Shown here piece by piece: positions 29,173-39,271 of a stretch of DNA of 64,000 bases; within the stretch, counting starts at the first letter, position 1; each line of letters begins with the position of its first letter. Both the position numbers and the translations under genes were made by a program. This DNA is from Azoarcus sp. PA01 (GTDB lineage Bacteria > Pseudomonadota > Gammaproteobacteria > Burkholderiales > Rhodocyclaceae): assembly GCA_001274695.2 (NCBI GenBank), contig LARU01000002.1:186001-250000 (forward strand), given 5' to 3'. Under the pieces are notes generated by a model. It searched no databases and had not been told where the DNA came from. It saw only the letters and a list, made by a program, of their open reading frames with translations.

Positions 29173-30675
29173 GTGGAATTTACCATAAAGACCGGGACGC
29201 CGGAAAAACTGAAGACCGGCAGCGTCGTGGTCGGGGTCTTTGCCGACGGACAGCTCGGCGACGCGGCAGCCGCTCTCGACAAGGCTTCGAAGGGAAAATT
29301 CGCCGCGCTCCTCGCCCGCGGCGACCTCGAGGACAAGGCCGGCTCGCTGCTGGCGGTCCACGACCTGCCCGGCAGCGCGTGCGAACGCGTGCTTGCCGTG
29401 AGCCTCGGCAAGCGCGACGAGTTCGGTGACAAGGCGTGGCGCGACGCGCTCGCCGCTGTCGGCAAGGCTCTCGCGTCGGGTCCGGCGAGCGACGTCGCCG
29501 TATGCCTCGCCGATACTCCGGTACCCGGGCGCGACATCGACTGGGCGCTGCAGCAGCTCGTCCGCGCGATCGCGGATGGCGCCTACCGCTTCGACGCGAC
29601 GAAGAGCAAGGACAAGAAGGACTCGAAGCGGCGCGGCGCGGGCAAGGTCGTGCTGCTGACGCGCGAGAAGATCACGGCGAACATGGAGGTTGCCGTCCAG
29701 CGCGGCCAGGCGATCGCAGAAGGCATGGCGCTGGCGAAGGACCTGGGCAATCTGCCCGGCAATTTCTGCACGCCGAGCTATCTCGCGGACACGGCGGTTG
29801 CGCTCGGCAAGCAGTACAAGCTCAAGGTCGAAGTGCTCGACCGCGACGACATGGAAAAGCTCGGCATGGGCTCGCTGTTGTCCGTCGCGCGCGGCTCGCA
29901 CCAGCCGCCCAAGTTCATCGTCATGCACTACAAGGGCGGCAAGTCGAAGGACAAGCCGATCGTGCTGGTCGGCAAAGGCATCACTTTCGATACCGGTGGC
30001 ATTTCGCTGAAGCCCGGCGCCGAAATGGACGAGATGAAGTTCGACATGTGCGGCGCCGCGAGCGTGCTCGGCACGTTCAAGGCGATCGCGCGCATGGCGC
30101 TGCCGATCAACGTCGTCGGCCTGATCCCGACGACCGAGAACATGCCGGGCGGCGGCGCGACGAAACCGGGCGACGTCGTCACGTCGATGAGCGGTCAGAC
30201 GATCGAGATCCTCAACACCGATGCCGAAGGCCGGCTGATCCTGTGCGACGCGCTGACTTACGCCGAACGCTTCAAGCCCGCCTGCGTCGTCGACATCGCG
30301 ACGCTCACCGGCGCCTGCGTCATCGCGCTAGGCAAGATCCCGAGCGGACTGCTGGCGAACGACGACGCGCTCGCGCGCGAACTGCTCGACTGCGGCACCA
30401 TGTCCGGCGACCGCGCGTGGCAGCTGCCGCTGTGGGACGAATACCAGGAGCTGCTGAAGAGCAATTTCGCCGACATGGGGAACATCGGCGGGCGCTTCGC
30501 CGGCACGATCACGGCAGCATGCTTCCTCGCGCGCTTCACGAAAGCGTACAAATGGGCGCACCTCGACATCGCCGGTACCGCGTGGGTGTCGGGCGACGCC
30601 AAGGGCGCGACGGGGCGGCCCGTGCCGCTGCTCGCCGAATTCCTGATCGCCCGCAGCCAGGGGGCGCCGGGCTGA
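29173..30675 (+). CDS. pepA: leucyl aminopeptidase (M17)
   Basis: 500-residue cytoplasmic dizinc aminopeptidase, also known in E. coli as a DNA-binding Xer accessory and carAB regulator. GTG start with AAGGAG at 29161-29166. The N-terminal macrodomain-like part is about 1-165. The catalytic domain has GKGITFDTGGISLKPGAEMDEMKFDMCGAA, the M17 signature NTDAEGRLILCDAL, and the later WQLPLWDEY and HLDIAGTAW. An unusual lysine-rich insert, DATKSKDKKDSKRRGAGK, joins the two domains. Followed 18 bp later by holC, as in many proteobacteria. Confidence 0.97.
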   Translation: MEFTIKTGTPEKLKTGSVVVGVFADGQLGDAAAALDKASKGKFAALLARGDLEDKAGSLLAVHDLPGSACERVLAVSLGKRDEFGDKAWRDALAAVGKALASGPASDVAVCLADTPVPGRDIDWALQQLVRAIADGAYRFDATKSKDKKDSKRRGAGKVVLLTREKITANMEVAVQRGQAIAEGMALAKDLGNLPGNFCTPSYLADTAVALGKQYKLKVEVLDRDDMEKLGMGSLLSVARGSHQPPKFIVMHYKGGKSKDKPIVLVGKGITFDTGGISLKPGAEMDEMKFDMCGAASVLGTFKAIARMALPINVVGLIPTTENMPGGGATKPGDVVTSMSGQTIEILNTDAEGRLILCDALTYAERFKPACVVDIATLTGACVIALGKIPSGLLANDDALARELLDCGTMSGDRAWQLPLWDEYQELLKSNFADMGNIGGRFAGTITAACFLARFTKAYKWAHLDIAGTAWVSGDAKGATGRPVPLLAEFLIARSQGAPG

Positions 30676-30692
30676 ACGCGGCGTCGACGCTC

Positions 30693-31130
30693 ATGACGCG
30701 GGTGCAGTTCTACCACAACGCCGAGAACCCTCTCGCGCTGGCGTGCGAACTGGCTGCCCGCGCCTACGCTGGGGGCCGCCGGGTTGCGCTGCGGGTGTCG
30801 GACGCAGCCGCGGCACGCGAGCTCGACCAGCTGCTGTGGACCTTCGACCCGCTGATGTTCGTCCCCCACGCGATGGCGGACGCGCCGTTGGCCGCCCGCA
30901 CTCCGGTCGTCATCGGCGACGCTGGCCGGACGATCTCCTGGCCGCATGCCGAGCTGCTGTTCAATCTTGCCGACGACATTCCGCCGGATTTCGAGCGCTT
31001 TCGCCTGCTCGTCGAGATCGTCGGCCAGAGCGAAGCGCTGAGACTCCCCGCGCGGGCGCGCTGGGCACACTACAAGCAGCGCGAACTGCCGCTGCAGGCG
31101 TTCGATGCGGTACGGCGGGAGGCGATATGA
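30693..31130 (+). CDS. holC: DNA polymerase III subunit chi
   Basis: 145-residue clamp-loader accessory subunit linking the replisome to SSB. Start MTRVQFYHNAENPLALACELAARAYAGGRRV, then DQLLWTFDPLMFVPHAMADAPLAARTPVVI, the HolC core. It follows pepA directly and overlaps the next gene by ATGA, so it belongs to a pepA-holC-hypothetical operon. Confidence 0.93.
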   Translation: MTRVQFYHNAENPLALACELAARAYAGGRRVALRVSDAAAARELDQLLWTFDPLMFVPHAMADAPLAARTPVVIGDAGRTISWPHAELLFNLADDIPPDFERFRLLVEIVGQSEALRLPARARWAHYKQRELPLQAFDAVRREAI

Positions 31131-31636
31131 GCAGCTGGAGCGAGCCACTGCGGATCGATCCCGACGACGACCTGAAAGCTGCGGACGAACTCCTCGACAA
31201 GGCCGATGCGCTGCTGCGCCGACACAAGGGCGCCGATCTTCCGGAACCCGATGAATTCGTCGCGCTCGACGACGACGAACTACCGGTTTTGACCGACATC
31301 GTCGACCCGTCCGAACTGGAAGGGCTGGAGCTTGCCGAACCGCTTCCTGCGGCAGCGGCGCCAGAAGAGCCCATCCCGATCGCGGCGAGCGAACTTGCCG
31401 AACAGCTCGTCAGCCTCGACACCGCAATTTCGCGTGAAATCGAGAACTGGTTCGCCACCGAACTGCCGCAACTGCTGTCGCGCGAACTCGACAAACTCTC
31501 CGACCGCCTGCGGGTCGAAACGCTCGCCCACGTGCGCGCAACCCTGCTCCCGGCGTTGTCGGAGCGCATCTCCCGCAGCCTGGAAGGCGGTCCGGGCAGC
31601 GACGCCGGATCTCGCCAGATGTCGCACGACGAATAG
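31127..31636 (+). CDS. hypothetical acidic protein downstream of holC
   Basis: 169 residues, no recognised catalytic domain. The N-terminal half is acidic and low-complexity (DPDDDLKAADELLDKADALL; many D/E/P/A). The C-terminal half (about 95-160) is an amphipathic helix pattern, EIENWFATELPQLLSRELDKLSDRLRVETLAHVRATLLPAL, suggesting a coiled-coil or oligomerisation segment. The ATG overlaps the holC stop, so expression is coupled. Similar proteins of unknown function follow holC in other betaproteobacteria, as far as I recall. Confidence 0.75.
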   Translation: MSSWSEPLRIDPDDDLKAADELLDKADALLRRHKGADLPEPDEFVALDDDELPVLTDIVDPSELEGLELAEPLPAAAAPEEPIPIAASELAEQLVSLDTAISREIENWFATELPQLLSRELDKLSDRLRVETLAHVRATLLPALSERISRSLEGGPGSDAGSRQMSHDE

Positions 31637-31812
31637 GCGACCCGTCAGATCGTACCAGCGGGACGACTCCCGGACGGAGTCGCGGCGGGCGAACACGAAG
31701 GATGGGGCACGCGCCCGGATCGCGCTGCAGCGCACCCTCATTCTCTCGCGGCAGACCCCGGTTCGCGACGCTTCACTCGCGATCTCGGCCGGGTTTTCCG
31801 AGAACCTGGCGG

Positions 31813-31946
31813 CACTTTCGGCCCGCTGACCCTGCAGCTGCAGCAGGCGCGGGCGCGAGATGACGTTCTTCTCGAACAGCCGCTGGTTCAGCCGGCTCTC
31901 CTCTTCGCATTCGTCTGCAGCTCGACCAGTGAGGCTCCCTTGCCTT
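31813..31946 (-). pseudogene. relic of a type I secretion adaptor (HlyD-like)
   Basis: A short stretch translates on the minus strand as EEESRLNQRLFEKNVISRP followed by RLLQLQGQRAE. This is the helical hairpin typical of HlyD-family membrane-fusion proteins (LFEKxxISRxxLLxLxxxxAE). No start, no P-loop partner and no further HlyD sequence are found on either side, and the reading is lost within about 130 bp. It lies immediately downstream of a secreted RTX protein gene on the same strand, the place where a T1SS adaptor would be expected. The rest of the gap 31637-31983 shows nothing I recognise. Confidence 0.45.
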
Positions 31947-31983
31947 CCCGACTGTTCCGTGCCCGCTCGGGCGGATTCCCCGA

Positions 31984-33249
31984 TCAGATGACGTAGAAGT
32001 CCGCGTGGGTGACGGCGAGTCCCGGGGTCAGCTGGGCGAACTGCTGGGCAGCCATCGTCCCGGTGCCGTCGGCGTCGTAATAGAGGGCCCCTGTTCCGCC
32101 ATCGTAGATCACCCGATCCGTCGCATCGTGTGCTTTCGTACCGGCATGGAAGGCAGAGGTGCGCAGGCCACCCGTAACCAGGCCGGTGTAGATCGCGTTC
32201 TCCAGGCGGATCATATCGTCCGCCGGCGAGAAATCGGTAATGCGGTCGACGGCGCCGACAAACGGCGCGTCGAACACGAAGATGTCGGTTCCCGTCCCGC
32301 CGCTCAGCACGTCCGCGCCCGCTCCGCCCCACAGCCGGTCGTTGCCGGTACTGCCGTACAGCCGATCGTTGCCAGTACCGCCGTACAGCTGGTCGGCACC
32401 GGCCCGGCCGTACAATGTGTCGGCGCCGCCAAGACCGAAGATCACGTCGTTGCCGGTCGTTCCGCTCAGCGTGTTCCCCGCGGACGTGCCGGTAATCGTG
32501 CCGGGCTGCGTTGTCGAGGCCACGGTGCCACCGCTGGCGATCGGGTCCATCAGGTCGAGCTTCACGTTCCGCGTGCCGATCGTGGCCTGCTGGATCGTGG
32601 TGGTGAATCCGCTGCCGGAAAACGTCACCGTGTAGGTGCCGGCGGCCAGCCCGATGTCGTAACCCCCTGCTGCCGTCGTTGTCGTGGTTGTCACCGCTCC
32701 GGTGGTGTTGTTCCTGGCGCTGATTGTGAAGCTGCCCAGACCTTCGCCGACGTCGTAACGCCGGTCGCCGTCCAGATCGTCGAAGGCGACACCGGTCAGG
32801 AAAGGGCTGGACGCGGTACGGGCGAAATTTTGCGTGACGAACGCGCCTTCGTAGCTGCCGTACTGGCCGACTTCGAGACCGACACCGATCTCGCGGTAGG
32901 TGTCGTTCAGCAGGTTGGCGCGGTGGCCGGAGGAATTCATCAGGTTGGTGTGAAGTTGCAGCACCTCGTCCTGCAGGCCGGCAGGGGCGCGTGTGCTCAT
33001 CCAGGCAATGTTCTCGGCCCACGCCCACGAACCGCTGAACACGTAGCCTGCCGCCTTCATACGCCCACCGGGACTCGATCCGCCTGCGCCGGTATGTGAG
33101 AAAGTGTCGGTCGCGATCATCCATGAACTGTGATTCTCGGCCGATTCGTTCAGATCGCCATCGAAGGCGAGCGGCTGAGCGCCCACCTTGGCGCGTTCGC
33201 TATTGATGAGTTCGAGCATGTACTGCTCGTAGGCGTTGGCTTGCGACAT
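31984..33249 (-). CDS. secreted CAP-domain protein with RTX calcium-binding repeats
   Basis: 421 residues. CAP/SCP (cysteine-rich secretory, PR-1-like) domain at about 8-145 with ELINSERAKVGAQPLAFDGDL, a histidine at SSW-like ENHSSWM, HTG, and NSSGHRANLLNDTYREIGVG. A beta-sandwich of the SdrD/carboxypeptidase-regulatory type follows at about 150-232 (GVAFDDLDGDRRYDVGEG, then a threonine-rich strand). RTX nonapeptides are at about 263-326 (GGADTLYGRAGADQLYGGTG), then an uncleaved C-terminal secretion region ending DFYVI. There is no N-terminal signal peptide. The layout indicates type I secretion and calcium-dependent folding outside the cell. Substrate unknown. Confidence 0.85.
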   Translation of the reverse strand: MSQANAYEQYMLELINSERAKVGAQPLAFDGDLNESAENHSSWMIATDTFSHTGAGGSSPGGRMKAAGYVFSGSWAWAENIAWMSTRAPAGLQDEVLQLHTNLMNSSGHRANLLNDTYREIGVGLEVGQYGSYEGAFVTQNFARTASSPFLTGVAFDDLDGDRRYDVGEGLGSFTISARNNTTGAVTTTTTTAAGGYDIGLAAGTYTVTFSGSGFTTTIQQATIGTRNVKLDLMDPIASGGTVASTTQPGTITGTSAGNTLSGTTGNDVIFGLGGADTLYGRAGADQLYGGTGNDRLYGSTGNDRLWGGAGADVLSGGTGTDIFVFDAPFVGAVDRITDFSPADDMIRLENAIYTGLVTGGLRTSAFHAGTKAHDATDRVIYDGGTGALYYDADGTGTMAAQQFAQLTPGLAVTHADFYVI

Positions 33250-33593
33250 TCGTTCTGTCCTGGTGTTATTCGATTCATGGAGTCAGTTGGAGCAGGCACT
33301 GCGCCGTGCACTGCGCTCCCCTTTGGTGCCACCCCAAGGGCTGTTCACAACCCTGGGTCCCGAAACGGGGCGAGCCATTAAACAGGAGCTCCCCCGCCCC
33401 TGCAACCCACTGATCGCCCTGAAAAATGTAAGCAAGAGTGATGCACAACGGCTAATCGGGGATGCGCGCGCGGGCCCCGACTCTGCGTTCCAGCGCGTTC
33501 CAATGCAGGTTGGCTGATCGACTGGCCAGGTTCCGGAGGCCCGCCGTCGATCCGCTATAATCCGCCTTTTGCCTTCAAGCCCCCGAGCACACC
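33250..33593. other. gene-free region between the CAP/RTX gene and valS
   Basis: 344 bp between divergent genes. A perfect TATAAT lies at 33556-33561, 32 bp before the valS ATG, but no convincing -35 element is 16-18 bp upstream of it. Short stop-rich frames only. No hairpin-plus-T terminator and no sigma-54 promoter (GG-N10-GC) was found upstream of the RTX gene. Confidence 0.5.
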
Positions 33594-36443
33594 ATGGAAC
33601 TGGCCAAAAGTTTTGAGCCCGCGGCGATCGAAGCCCGCTGGTATCCCGAGTGGGAATCGCGCGGTCATTTCGACGCCGGCCTCGACAAGTCGAACCCGAA
33701 CGCGTTCTGCATCCTGTTGCCGCCGCCGAACGTCACCGGCACGCTGCACATGGGCCACGGCTTCAACCAGACGATCATGGATGCGCTGACCCGCTACCAC
33801 CGCATGCGCGGCTTCAACACATTGTGGCAGCCGGGCACCGACCACGCCGGCATCGCGACGCAGATCGTCGTCGAGCGCCAGCTCGACGCGAAAGGCGTCT
33901 CGCGCCACGACCTCGGCCGCGACAAGTTCGTCGAGAAAGTGTGGGAGTGGAAGGAATACTCGGGGGGCACGATCACGCGGCAGATGCGTCGCCTGGGCAC
34001 GTCCCCCGACTGGAAGCGCGAGCGCTTCACGATGGACGAAGGCCTGTCGAAGACCGTCACCGAGACTTTCGTGCGCCTCTACAACGAAGGCCTGATCTAC
34101 CGCGGCAAGCGGCTCGTGAACTGGGATCCGAAGCTCGGCACCGCAGTGTCCGACCTCGAAGTCGTCTCGGAAGAGGAAGACGGCTTCCTTTGGCACATCA
34201 CCTATCCGTTCTCGAACGGGCCGATCGGTGACTTGCAGGGCCTCACGGTCGCGACGACGCGGCCCGAAACGATGCTCGGCGACGTCGCGGTGATGGTGCA
34301 TCCGGAAGACGAACGCTACGCCCACCTCATCGGCAAGACGGTGCGCCTGCCGCTTTGCGACCGCGACATCCCGATCATCGGCGACGACTACGTCGACCGC
34401 GAGTTCGGCACCGGCTGCGTCAAGGTCACGCCGGCGCACGACTTCAACGACTACGCGGTTGGCCTGCGTCATGATCTTCCGATGATCAGCATCCTGCGGC
34501 TCGACGCGAACGTCAGCGACGACGCGCCGGAGAAATACCGCGGCCTGGATCGCTTCGTCGCACGCGAAGTCATCGTGCAGGATCTCGAGGCGCAAGGGCT
34601 GCTCGCCGGCATCAAGCCGCACAAGCTGATGGTGCCGCGCGGCGACCGCAGCAGCGCGGTCATCGAGCCGATGCTGACCGACCAGTGGTTCGTCGCGATG
34701 ACGAAGCCCGGCACGGATGGCAAAAGCATCACCGCGAAAGCGCTCGAATGCGTCGCGTCCGGCGAGATCCGGTTCTATCCCGAAAACTGGGTCAACACCT
34801 ACAACCAGTGGCTCAACAACATCCAGGACTGGTGCATCTCGCGCCAGCTGTGGTGGGGCCACCAGATTCCGGCGTGGTACGCGGACGCCGAAGGCGACGC
34901 GCGCGTGTGGGTCGCGCACGACGAAGCCGAGGCGAAATCGCTCGCCGCGCAGGACGGCTACACCGGTCGGCTGCGCCGTGACGACGACGTGCTCGACACG
35001 TGGTATTCGTCCGCGCTGTGGCCGTTCTCGACGCTCGACTGGACCGGCGACGAGGCCACTGATGCCGCAAACCCGCTTCTGCAGCAGTACCTGCCGTCGT
35101 CGGTGCTCGTGACCGGCTTCGACATCATCTTCTTCTGGGTCGCCCGGATGGTGATGATGACGAAGCACATCACCGGCAGGATCCCGTTTCGCGACGTCTA
35201 TGTGCACGGGCTGATCCGCGATGCGGAAGGGCAGAAGATGTCGAAGTCGAAAGGCAACGTGCTCGACCCGATCGACCTCATCGACGGCATCTCGGCCGAC
35301 GAGCTTGCGAAGAAGCGCACGTTCGGCCTGATGAACCCGAAGCAGGCGCAGAGCATCGAGAAGAAGACGCGCAAGGAATTCCCGGAAGGCATTCCCGCGT
35401 TCGGCACCGACGCGCTGCGCTTCACGTTCGCGTCGCTCGCGACGCCGGGGCGCGACATCAAGTTCGACCTGTCGCGCTGCGAAGGCTACCGCAACTTCTG
35501 CAACAAACTGTGGAACGCGACGCGCTTCGTGCTGATGAACTGCGAAGGCCAGGACTGCGGCATCAGCGCCGCGGCCGGCAGTGCCGCGTGCAACGTCGCG
35601 AACCTCGACTTCTCGTTTGCCGACCGCTGGATCGTGTCGAAGCTGCAGCGCACCGAAGCCGACGTCGCGCAGCATTTCAACGACTACCGCTTCGACCTCG
35701 TCTCGAAAGCGGTGTATGAATTCGTCTGGGACGAGTACTGCGACTGGTACCTCGAGCTCGCCAAAGTGCAGATCCAGGGCGGCACCGAAGCGCAGCAGCG
35801 CGCGACGCGTCGCACCTTGCTGCGCGTGCTCGAGACGGTGCTGCGCCTCGCGCATCCGCTGATCCCGTTCATCACCGAGGAGCTGTGGCAGACCGTTGCG
35901 CCGCTCGCCGGGCGCAAGGACACCGACAGCATCATGCTGGCGCGCTATCCCGAAGCCGACCTGTCACGGCTCGACGAAGCGTCCGAGGCGAAGATCGCCG
36001 AGCTGAAGGCGATCATCGGCACCTGCCGCAACCTGCGCAGCGAGATGAACATCTCGCCCGCGCAGCGCATGCCGCTCGTCGCCGCGGGCGACGCGACGAC
36101 GCTCAAGAGCCATGCGCCTTATCTCGCCGGCCTTGCGCGCCTGTCGGAGGTCGCGGTCGTCGACGAGATCGGCACCGACGAACTCGCTCCGGTCGCCGTC
36201 GCCGGCAGCTTCAAGCTGATGTTGCGCGTCGAAATCGACATCGCCGCGGAGCGCGAGCGCATCGCGAAAGAGATCGCGCGGCTCGAAGGCGAGATGACGA
36301 AAGCCGAGAGCAAGCTCGGCAACGAGAGCTTCGTCGCACGCGCACCGGCGACGGTCGTACAGCAGGAACGCGAGCGGCTCGCCGGGTTCAAAGCGACGGT
36401 CGAAAAACTGCGTCCGCAACTCGAAAAACTCGGCGCACGCTGA
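33594..36443 (+). CDS. valS: valyl-tRNA synthetase
   Basis: 949-residue class I synthetase that charges tRNA-Val and edits mischarged Thr. Catalytic motifs are HMGH at residues 52-55 ([16 protein letters not shown]) and KMSKS at about 548-552 ([15 protein letters not shown]). The CP1 editing domain lies between ([31 protein letters not shown]). The anticodon-binding domain and C-terminal coiled-coil arm (about 880-945, [17 protein letters not shown]) complete the family layout. Followed by a strong terminator. Confidence 0.98.
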   Translation: MELAKSFEPAAIEARWYPEWESRGHFDAGLDKSNPNAFCILLPPPNVTGTLHMGHGFNQTIMDALTRYHRMRGFNTLWQPGTDHAGIATQIVVERQLDAKGVSRHDLGRDKFVEKVWEWKEYSGGTITRQMRRLGTSPDWKRERFTMDEGLSKTVTETFVRLYNEGLIYRGKRLVNWDPKLGTAVSDLEVVSEEEDGFLWHITYPFSNGPIGDLQGLTVATTRPETMLGDVAVMVHPEDERYAHLIGKTVRLPLCDRDIPIIGDDYVDREFGTGCVKVTPAHDFNDYAVGLRHDLPMISILRLDANVSDDAPEKYRGLDRFVAREVIVQDLEAQGLLAGIKPHKLMVPRGDRSSAVIEPMLTDQWFVAMTKPGTDGKSITAKALECVASGEIRFYPENWVNTYNQWLNNIQDWCISRQLWWGHQIPAWYADAEGDARVWVAHDEAEAKSLAAQDGYTGRLRRDDDVLDTWYSSALWPFSTLDWTGDEATDAANPLLQQYLPSSVLVTGFDIIFFWVARMVMMTKHITGRIPFRDVYVHGLIRDAEGQKMSKSKGNVLDPIDLIDGISADELAKKRTFGLMNPKQAQSIEKKTRKEFPEGIPAFGTDALRFTFASLATPGRDIKFDLSRCEGYRNFCNKLWNATRFVLMNCEGQDCGISAAAGSAACNVANLDFSFADRWIVSKLQRTEADVAQHFNDYRFDLVSKAVYEFVWDEYCDWYLELAKVQIQGGTEAQQRATRRTLLRVLETVLRLAHPLIPFITEELWQTVAPLAGRKDTDSIMLARYPEADLSRLDEASEAKIAELKAIIGTCRNLRSEMNISPAQRMPLVAAGDATTLKSHAPYLAGLARLSEVAVVDEIGTDELAPVAVAGSFKLMLRVEIDIAAERERIAKEIARLEGEMTKAESKLGNESFVARAPATVVQQERERLAGFKATVEKLRPQLEKLGAR

Positions 36444-36463
36444 GCCGGGCACGGCGTAACACA

Positions 36464-36500
36464 AGGGGCCACCCGCAGTTAATGGGTGGCCCCTTTTTTT
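36464..36500 (+). terminator. rho-independent terminator of valS
   Basis: Perfect 11-bp stem AGGGGCCACCC (36464-36474) with GGGTGGCCCCT (36484-36494), 9-nt loop, T-run to 36500. Confidence 0.95.
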
Positions 36501-36541
36501 ACGGCGCCGAGTCACGGCGATAAAAAAGGAACCCCGCCGTC

Positions 36542-36772
36542 CTACTTGCGTCGCAGGAAGAATTCGAAAGCCTGGTCGGCCGTCTCGCCCTGCTGCAGCA
36601 GATCGTTGCCGGTCTGCTTCGCGAACGCCTGGAAATCCTTCACCGATCCGGGGTCCGTCGCGAGCACGCGCACCACCTGGCCCGGCGTCATTTCCGCGAG
36701 CATCTTCTTCGCGCGCAGGATCGGCAGCGGGCAGGTCAGCCCGCGTGCATCGACTTCCTTGTCGAAATCCAT
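36542..36772 (-). CDS. TusA/SirA-like sulfurtransferase
   Basis: 76 residues. The family signature CPxP with its sulfur-carrying cysteine is in VDARGLTCPLPILRAKKMLAEM (Cys about residue 13), with the closing FAKQTGNDLLQQ. Start placed at 36772 (MDFDKEVDARG) because AGGAAGGGA lies just upstream; an in-frame ATG at 36787 lacks this spacing. Could act in tRNA thiouridylation or as a general sulfur carrier; no tus, dsr or rhodanese gene is nearby to decide. Convergent with valS. Confidence 0.9.
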   Translation of the reverse strand: MDFDKEVDARGLTCPLPILRAKKMLAEMTPGQVVRVLATDPGSVKDFQAFAKQTGNDLLQQGETADQAFEFFLRRK

Positions 36773-36939
36773 CTGTCCCTTCCTCATCGCATTCGTCGAT
36801 CGATCAAGCGGCGGATTCTAAAGGCTCACTCGCCATTCGCGAAAGGCCACCTGCGCGCCTCATGAGAAAACGCAGGGCCGCCCCAAGCTTTCTTGTCCCG
36901 CTCGGGGGCGGAAACGGCAAAGCCGTTTACTGGGGGCGC

Positions 36940-38379
36940 TCAGTTCCCGTCGCGCCTGTCGAGGCGGCGTTGGCGTTCCTCGGCCTTCAGCTCGCGCATC
37001 CGCGCATCGACGGCGGAAAGCTCGTAGAAGTCGCCGTCCCCGGCGCGGCGCGCGAGGTCGAGTTGCTCGATCGCTGCCGGCATACTTCCCTGCAGCACGT
37101 ACACTTCCGCCTGGGCACGATGCTGCGCGGTGCGGCGGCCGAGCGCCGCCTCCGAGCGCGCGACGAGCGTCCACATGCGGTCGTCGTCGGTGCGACGCAG
37201 CGCGTCCGCCCGCGCCATCGCGGCCGCCTCGGGGGCGCGACCGGCGTGCAGCAACGCATCGACCAGCGCGTAGCGCAGCGCCCGGCTGTCGGGAAACCGT
37301 CCCTGCGCCGCCTCGAGGATCTTCACCGCGGCGGCGGGGTCACGCGCCGCAAGGCGCAACTCGGCGGCGAGAGATTCGATGAACGGCGATGCAGGAGCGT
37401 CACTTCGCAGCGCGTCGAGCGCCTTGGTCGCCTCATCGATCCGCCCGGTGGCGAGCAGCGCGCGCGCCAGCCCGTAGCGCGCCGCGGCGTCGGCTCCGGG
37501 TTTCGCCGCCAGTGACTGGAATTCCCGCACGGCATCGAGCGGCGCGACCGCGCCGACCCGCAGCTTCGCCCGCACGAAGCCGAAATCCTGCGAATCCGGC
37601 ACCTGCCGATAGCGCATCTGCGCGACACGGTTGCCCATGTCCGAAATCCGCTCGCCGGTCAGCGGGTGGGTGCGCAGGTAGCTCGGCGCATTGTTCTCAT
37701 AGAAACGGCTCGCGCGTTGCAGGCGCTCGAAAAAACTCGGCATGCCGCGCACGTCGTAGCCGGCGCCTTCGAGCGTCTGCAGACCCAGGCGATCGGCCTC
37801 GCGTTCGAAGTCGCGCGTGTAGCCGAGCTGAGACTGGATCGCCCCGGCTTGCCCGGCGGCGATCGCCGCCTCGCTGATCTCTGAATTGCTGCGCGCAGCC
37901 AGCACTGCGACGAGCAGCGACGCGAGCATCACCATGCTCGACTGGCTCTGCTTGCCGACCAGCTGGGCAATGTGGCGCTGCGTCACGTGGGCGATTTCGT
38001 GTCCGAGCACTGAAGCGAGCTCGGATTCCGATTCGGCCGCCAGGATCAGCCCGCTATGCACGCCGATGAACCCGCCCGGCAGCGCGAATGCGTTGAGCGT
38101 CGCATCGCGGATGACGAAGAAGTCGAACGCCTGGTACGGCGCCGCGCTCGCCGTCACGAGGCGCTGCCCGAGGCGATCGATGTAGTCCTCGATTTCGGCG
38201 TCGTCGAGATAGGCGGCGTCGCGAAAACGGATCTCGCGAATGATCGACTCGCCGATCCTGCGCTCGGCGAGCGGAGAAAGCTCCGACGCCGCGACGTCGC
38301 CCAGGTCCGGCAGATCGGCCGCGTTCAGGCGCGGCATCATCGCGACGCACAGCAGCAGGATAAAAAGTCGTTTGATCAT
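36940..38379 (-). CDS. bepA: M48 family TPR metalloprotease, BepA-like
   Basis: 479 residues, periplasmic: signal peptide to about residue 20 ([12 protein letters not shown]). M48 zinc peptidase domain at about 40-265 with HEIAH at 127-131 and a downstream ERE-like [12 protein letters not shown] zinc ligand. A C-terminal TPR-like helical region covers about 285-460. BepA degrades or helps assemble outer-membrane proteins such as LptD. An LptF/LptG pair lies 9 kb away. Divergent from moaC. Confidence 0.9.
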   Translation of the reverse strand: MIKRLFILLLCVAMMPRLNAADLPDLGDVAASELSPLAERRIGESIIREIRFRDAAYLDDAEIEDYIDRLGQRLVTASAAPYQAFDFFVIRDATLNAFALPGGFIGVHSGLILAAESESELASVLGHEIAHVTQRHIAQLVGKQSQSSMVMLASLLVAVLAARSNSEISEAAIAAGQAGAIQSQLGYTRDFEREADRLGLQTLEGAGYDVRGMPSFFERLQRASRFYENNAPSYLRTHPLTGERISDMGNRVAQMRYRQVPDSQDFGFVRAKLRVGAVAPLDAVREFQSLAAKPGADAAARYGLARALLATGRIDEATKALDALRSDAPASPFIESLAAELRLAARDPAAAVKILEAAQGRFPDSRALRYALVDALLHAGRAPEAAAMARADALRRTDDDRMWTLVARSEAALGRRTAQHRAQAEVYVLQGSMPAAIEQLDLARRAGDGDFYELSAVDARMRELKAEERQRRLDRRDGN

Positions 38380-38458
38380 CGGGTGCTATGATACCCATCC
38401 ACTTCCAACCGTTCCGCGCGGAATGTATCGCGCTATCGCCGCGACGCGCACACAGCTC

Positions 38459-38974
38459 ATGACCCAACCCGGCACGCCTCCGCTCGACACCCCGATCCTC
38501 ACCCATTTCGACGCCGACGGACAGGCCCACATGGTGGATGTCGGCGACAAGCGCGAAACCCGTCGCGTCGCAATCGCCCAAGGCCGGATCACGATGCAAC
38601 CGGCGACGTTCGCGATGATCCAGTCCGGCACCGCGAAAAAAGGCGACGTGCTCGGCATCGCCCGTATCGCAGCAATTCAGGCATCGAAGCGCGCCAGCGA
38701 GCTGATCCCGCTGTGCCACCCGATTGCGCTGACGCGGGTCGCAGTCGAGTTCGCGCTCGACGCGCCGGCGAGCGCGATCGCCTGCAGCGTGACCGCGGAA
38801 ACCGTCGGACGCACCGGTGTCGAGATGGAAGCGCTCACCGCGGTCAGCGTCGCGCTGCTGACGATCTACGACATGTGCAAGGCGGTCGACCGCGGCATGC
38901 GCATGGACGGCATCCAGCTCGTCGAGAAACTCGGCGGCAAGTCGGGGCACTGGGTCGCCGGGAACCCCGGATAG
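38459..38974 (+). CDS. moaC: cyclic pyranopterin monophosphate synthase
   Basis: 171 residues; second step of molybdenum cofactor synthesis, forming cyclic pyranopterin monophosphate. Family blocks: [49 protein letters not shown] and [29 protein letters not shown] with the catalytic Lys and Asp. Start at MTQPGTPP (38459); an ATG at 38423 is also in frame. No other moa/moe gene is in the window. Confidence 0.96.
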   Translation: MTQPGTPPLDTPILTHFDADGQAHMVDVGDKRETRRVAIAQGRITMQPATFAMIQSGTAKKGDVLGIARIAAIQASKRASELIPLCHPIALTRVAVEFALDAPASAIACSVTAETVGRTGVEMEALTAVSVALLTIYDMCKAVDRGMRMDGIQLVEKLGGKSGHWVAGNPG

Positions 38975-39081
38975 CCGATGCTGCAGCCCCGTGCGGCGAC
39001 GCGCCCCCTTCCCCCGCGAACGCGTTCGCGGGGACAGCGGAGATCACCTCGATCACAATTTCGGCGACCGATACCCGAACC

Positions 39082-39109
39082 TTGCAAGTTGACGATCGCG
39101 AACTAGAAT
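39082..39109 (+). promoter_or_regulatory. promoter candidate for an orphan RNA
   Basis: TTGCAA (39082-39087) and TAGAAT (39104-39109), 16-bp spacer, in the gap between the converging moaC and alkA genes. Nothing protein-coding follows it. Confidence 0.5.
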
Positions 39110-39115
39110 AGGGGT

Positions 39116-39200
39116 GTGCCCCGCGTGGTCGGTCAAAGTCTTTCGGAGGCAGTATTTCGGAAAGACAAGCGTAATTGCAGACCGGCCATAACGCGGGGCT
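39116..39200 (+). ncRNA. candidate structured small RNA
   Basis: About 85 nt just after the promoter candidate can fold into one long nested hairpin: CCCCGCG (39119-39125) with CGCGGGG (39192-39198), TGGTCGGTC (39126-39134) with GACCGGCCA (39180-39188, one mismatch), and GTCTTTC (39138-39144) with GAAAGAC (39160-39166). A T-rich tract (CTATTTCTTTGTT) and a second short GCCGG/CCGGC hairpin follow. The gap is bounded by the 3' ends of genes on both sides, so it is not a 5' leader. It does not look like 6S, 4.5S, tmRNA or RNase P RNA. Remainder of the gap: a hairpin without T-run at 39014-39033. Confidence 0.4.
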
Positions 39201-39271
39201 ATTTCTTTGTTGCCGGTCTTTGTAGCCGGCCGGTTCCACCTTCCCTTTCCCGAAAGCACGCCGGCCGGATG

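Noticed and set aside
33250..33593. Sigma-54 promoter upstream of the CAP/RTX gene (TGGCACC on the minus strand)
   Set aside because: The next GC is 12, not 10, nt after the GG, so it does not fit the -24/-12 spacing.
36880..36939. Terminator after the bepA-like gene (AACGGCAAAGCCGTT hairpin)
   Set aside because: Short stem without a T-run on the relevant strand; not strong enough to list as a feature.
39116..39200. 6S RNA or signal recognition particle RNA
   Set aside because: Length and core motifs do not fit: no large central bubble of 6S and no GGAAGCAGCC-type SRP core.
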